NCBI GenBank assembly: GCA_900314565.1
Contig: OMVU01000001.1
Coordinates: forward strand, 1-64,000
Length of the DNA: 64,000 nt
Reading direction: 5' to 3'
From: an uncultured Eubacteriales bacterium
GTDB taxonomy: Bacteria; Bacillota; Clostridia; Lachnospirales; Lachnospiraceae
Part shown: one piece after another, positions 63,167 to 64,000 of the stretch
How the letters are laid out: the number at the start of each line of letters is the position of its first letter
Numbering within the stretch: position 1 is the stretch's first letter
Notes under the pieces: generated by a model
Told to the model about the DNA's origin: nothing
Database searches by the model: none
Seen by the model: the letters and a program-made list of their open reading frames with translations, nothing else
Made by a program: the position numbers and the translations under genes

Positions 63167-64000
63167 TCACACTTCGTCAGTGATGATCCTCCGTGAACTG
63201 ACCGCATCGTGGATCCGATTCGTCTTCTCGAGGATCTTGGTGATCTTATGCGTAGTGCTCTTTACGCGCTCCATGGAAAGATCGTGGTTCAGCGTATCGA
63301 TGATGTTGGCCAGATACTTATACATATTGGCGGTCACATAATAGTCCCGTTTCATGAGTTCGGGCGGGCGGTATGTGAGATTCGTCGTGATCAGTTTGGT
63401 GAACATACCTTTTTCATAGAATTCATCGAATTTTTCGAGTCCTTCCGTGAACAGTCCGAAAGTCGTGCAGATAAAGACCCGGTTCGCGCCGCGGGCTTTG
63501 ATCTGTCTGCAGACATCCAGCATGGATCCGCCGGAGGCGATCATATCGTCAATGATGACACAGTCCTTGCCCTTGACCGTGTCGCCCAGGAACTCATGGG
63601 CTACGATCGGATTTTTTCCGTTCACGATCTTTGAATAGTCGCGTCTCTTGTAGAACATGCCCATGTCCGCCCCGAGGATATTTGAGAAGTAGACTGCGCG
63701 GTCGGTAGCACCCTCGTCGGGACTGATGACCATAAAGTGCTCTTTATCAAATCTGAGATTCGGTACGGATTTGAGCAGCGCGCGCAGGAACTGGTAGGTG
63801 GGCATGAAATTGTCAAAGGAGAGAAGAGGAATGGCATCCATGACCCGCGGATCATGCGCGTCAAATGTAATAATATTGGATACACCGTAATCAGCGAGCT
63901 CTTTCAGCGCAAGTGCACAGTCCAGAGACTCTCTGCCGGTACGTCTGTGCTGCCGGCTTTCGTAGAGGAACGGGAGTACAACATTGATCCTGTGCGCCTT
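63167..64000 (-). CDS. prs: ribose-phosphate pyrophosphokinase (partial, cut by window edge)
   Basis: The N-terminal part is beyond the window; 277 residues remain. The reading frame stays open to base 64000 (KAHRINVVLPFLYESRQHRR), so an internal ATG at 63841 is not the start. Motifs: YESRQHRRTGRES, FDAHDPRV, the PRPP loop CVIIDDMIASGGSM and the Mg/ATP region around VISPDEGATDRAV. The enzyme makes PRPP from ribose 5-phosphate and ATP for nucleotide, His and Trp synthesis. The C-terminal tail is longer and diverged from classical Prs, so this is probably the clostridial variant. Confidence 0.9.
   Translation of the reverse strand, partial: KAHRINVVLPFLYESRQHRRTGRESLDCALALKELADYGVSNIITFDAHDPRVMDAIPLLSFDNFMPTYQFLRALLKSVPNLRFDKEHFMVISPDEGATDRAVYFSNILGADMGMFYKRRDYSKIVNGKNPIVAHEFLGDTVKGKDCVIIDDMIASGGSMLDVCRQIKARGANRVFICTTFGLFTEGLEKFDEFYEKGMFTKLITTNLTYRPPELMKRDYYVTANMYKYLANIIDTLNHDLSMERVKSTTHKITKILEKTNRIHDAVSSRRIITDEV

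Overview
The window reads as a chromosomal segment of a Gram-positive, fermentative member of the Clostridia, probably Lachnospiraceae-like. Evidence: strong AGGAGG ribosome-binding sites and TTG/GTG starts, moderate GC content, a class B sortase, an LTA-synthase-type enzyme, an rpoD-trmK-nif3 arrangement, pyrBI with a PyrI regulatory chain, an EF-G paralogue, and a D-lactate dehydrogenase. No rRNA or tRNA gene was seen. The genus is inference.

Layout. (1) 1-3000: two overlapping P-loop GTPases flanked by hairpin-rich, probably IS605-derived DNA and a degraded copy of a GTPase 3' end. (2) 3065-16977: a long, mostly overlapping gene set of unknown product: a double nucleotidyltransferase-fold protein, an HPr-kinase-like ATPase, a PqqD-like peptide-binding protein with a conserved-looking tail, four GT2 glycosyltransferases, a pyruvyltransferase, an FrhB-like Fe-S protein, an ABC exporter, two paralogous PP-loop ATPases and a membrane ferredoxin. 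This is the best candidate for an undescribed pathway. (3) 17059-33853: mixed metabolic genes, including a Nudix hydrolase, a D-lactate dehydrogenase carrying an N-terminal HPr domain, an esterase, aminopeptidase P, an acyl-CoA ligase, AzlCD, paired AraC-type regulators, a phosphoesterase, a DEAD-box helicase, an alanine-type aminotransferase and a lipoprotein. (4) 34114-43561: information processing: dgt-dnaG-rpoD-trmK-nif3, a nucleoside kinase, RNase P RNA, then pyrBI on the minus strand. (5) 43852-48267: polyphosphate metabolism (Ppx/GppA and a PPK1 with a lysine-rich tail). (6) 48360-59242: cell-surface genes: UDP-galactopyranose mutase, CapA-like protein, a 1317-residue pseudokinase scaffold, an LTA-synthase-like enzyme with a histidine repeat, a zinc-ribbon membrane protein and sortase B. 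(7) 59439-64000: small HTH regulator, an atypical response regulator, EF-G-like GTPase and the edge of prs.

Within region 2 the genes could work as a pathway: a PqqD-type recognition protein with kinase and nucleotidyltransferase partners, then sugar transfer and pyruvylation, then ABC export. PP-loop ATPases and Fe-S proteins would supply additional modification chemistry. This is a hypothesis from gene content. Region 6 probably builds or decorates the cell envelope. At least two families of hairpin-forming intergenic repeats are scattered through the window.
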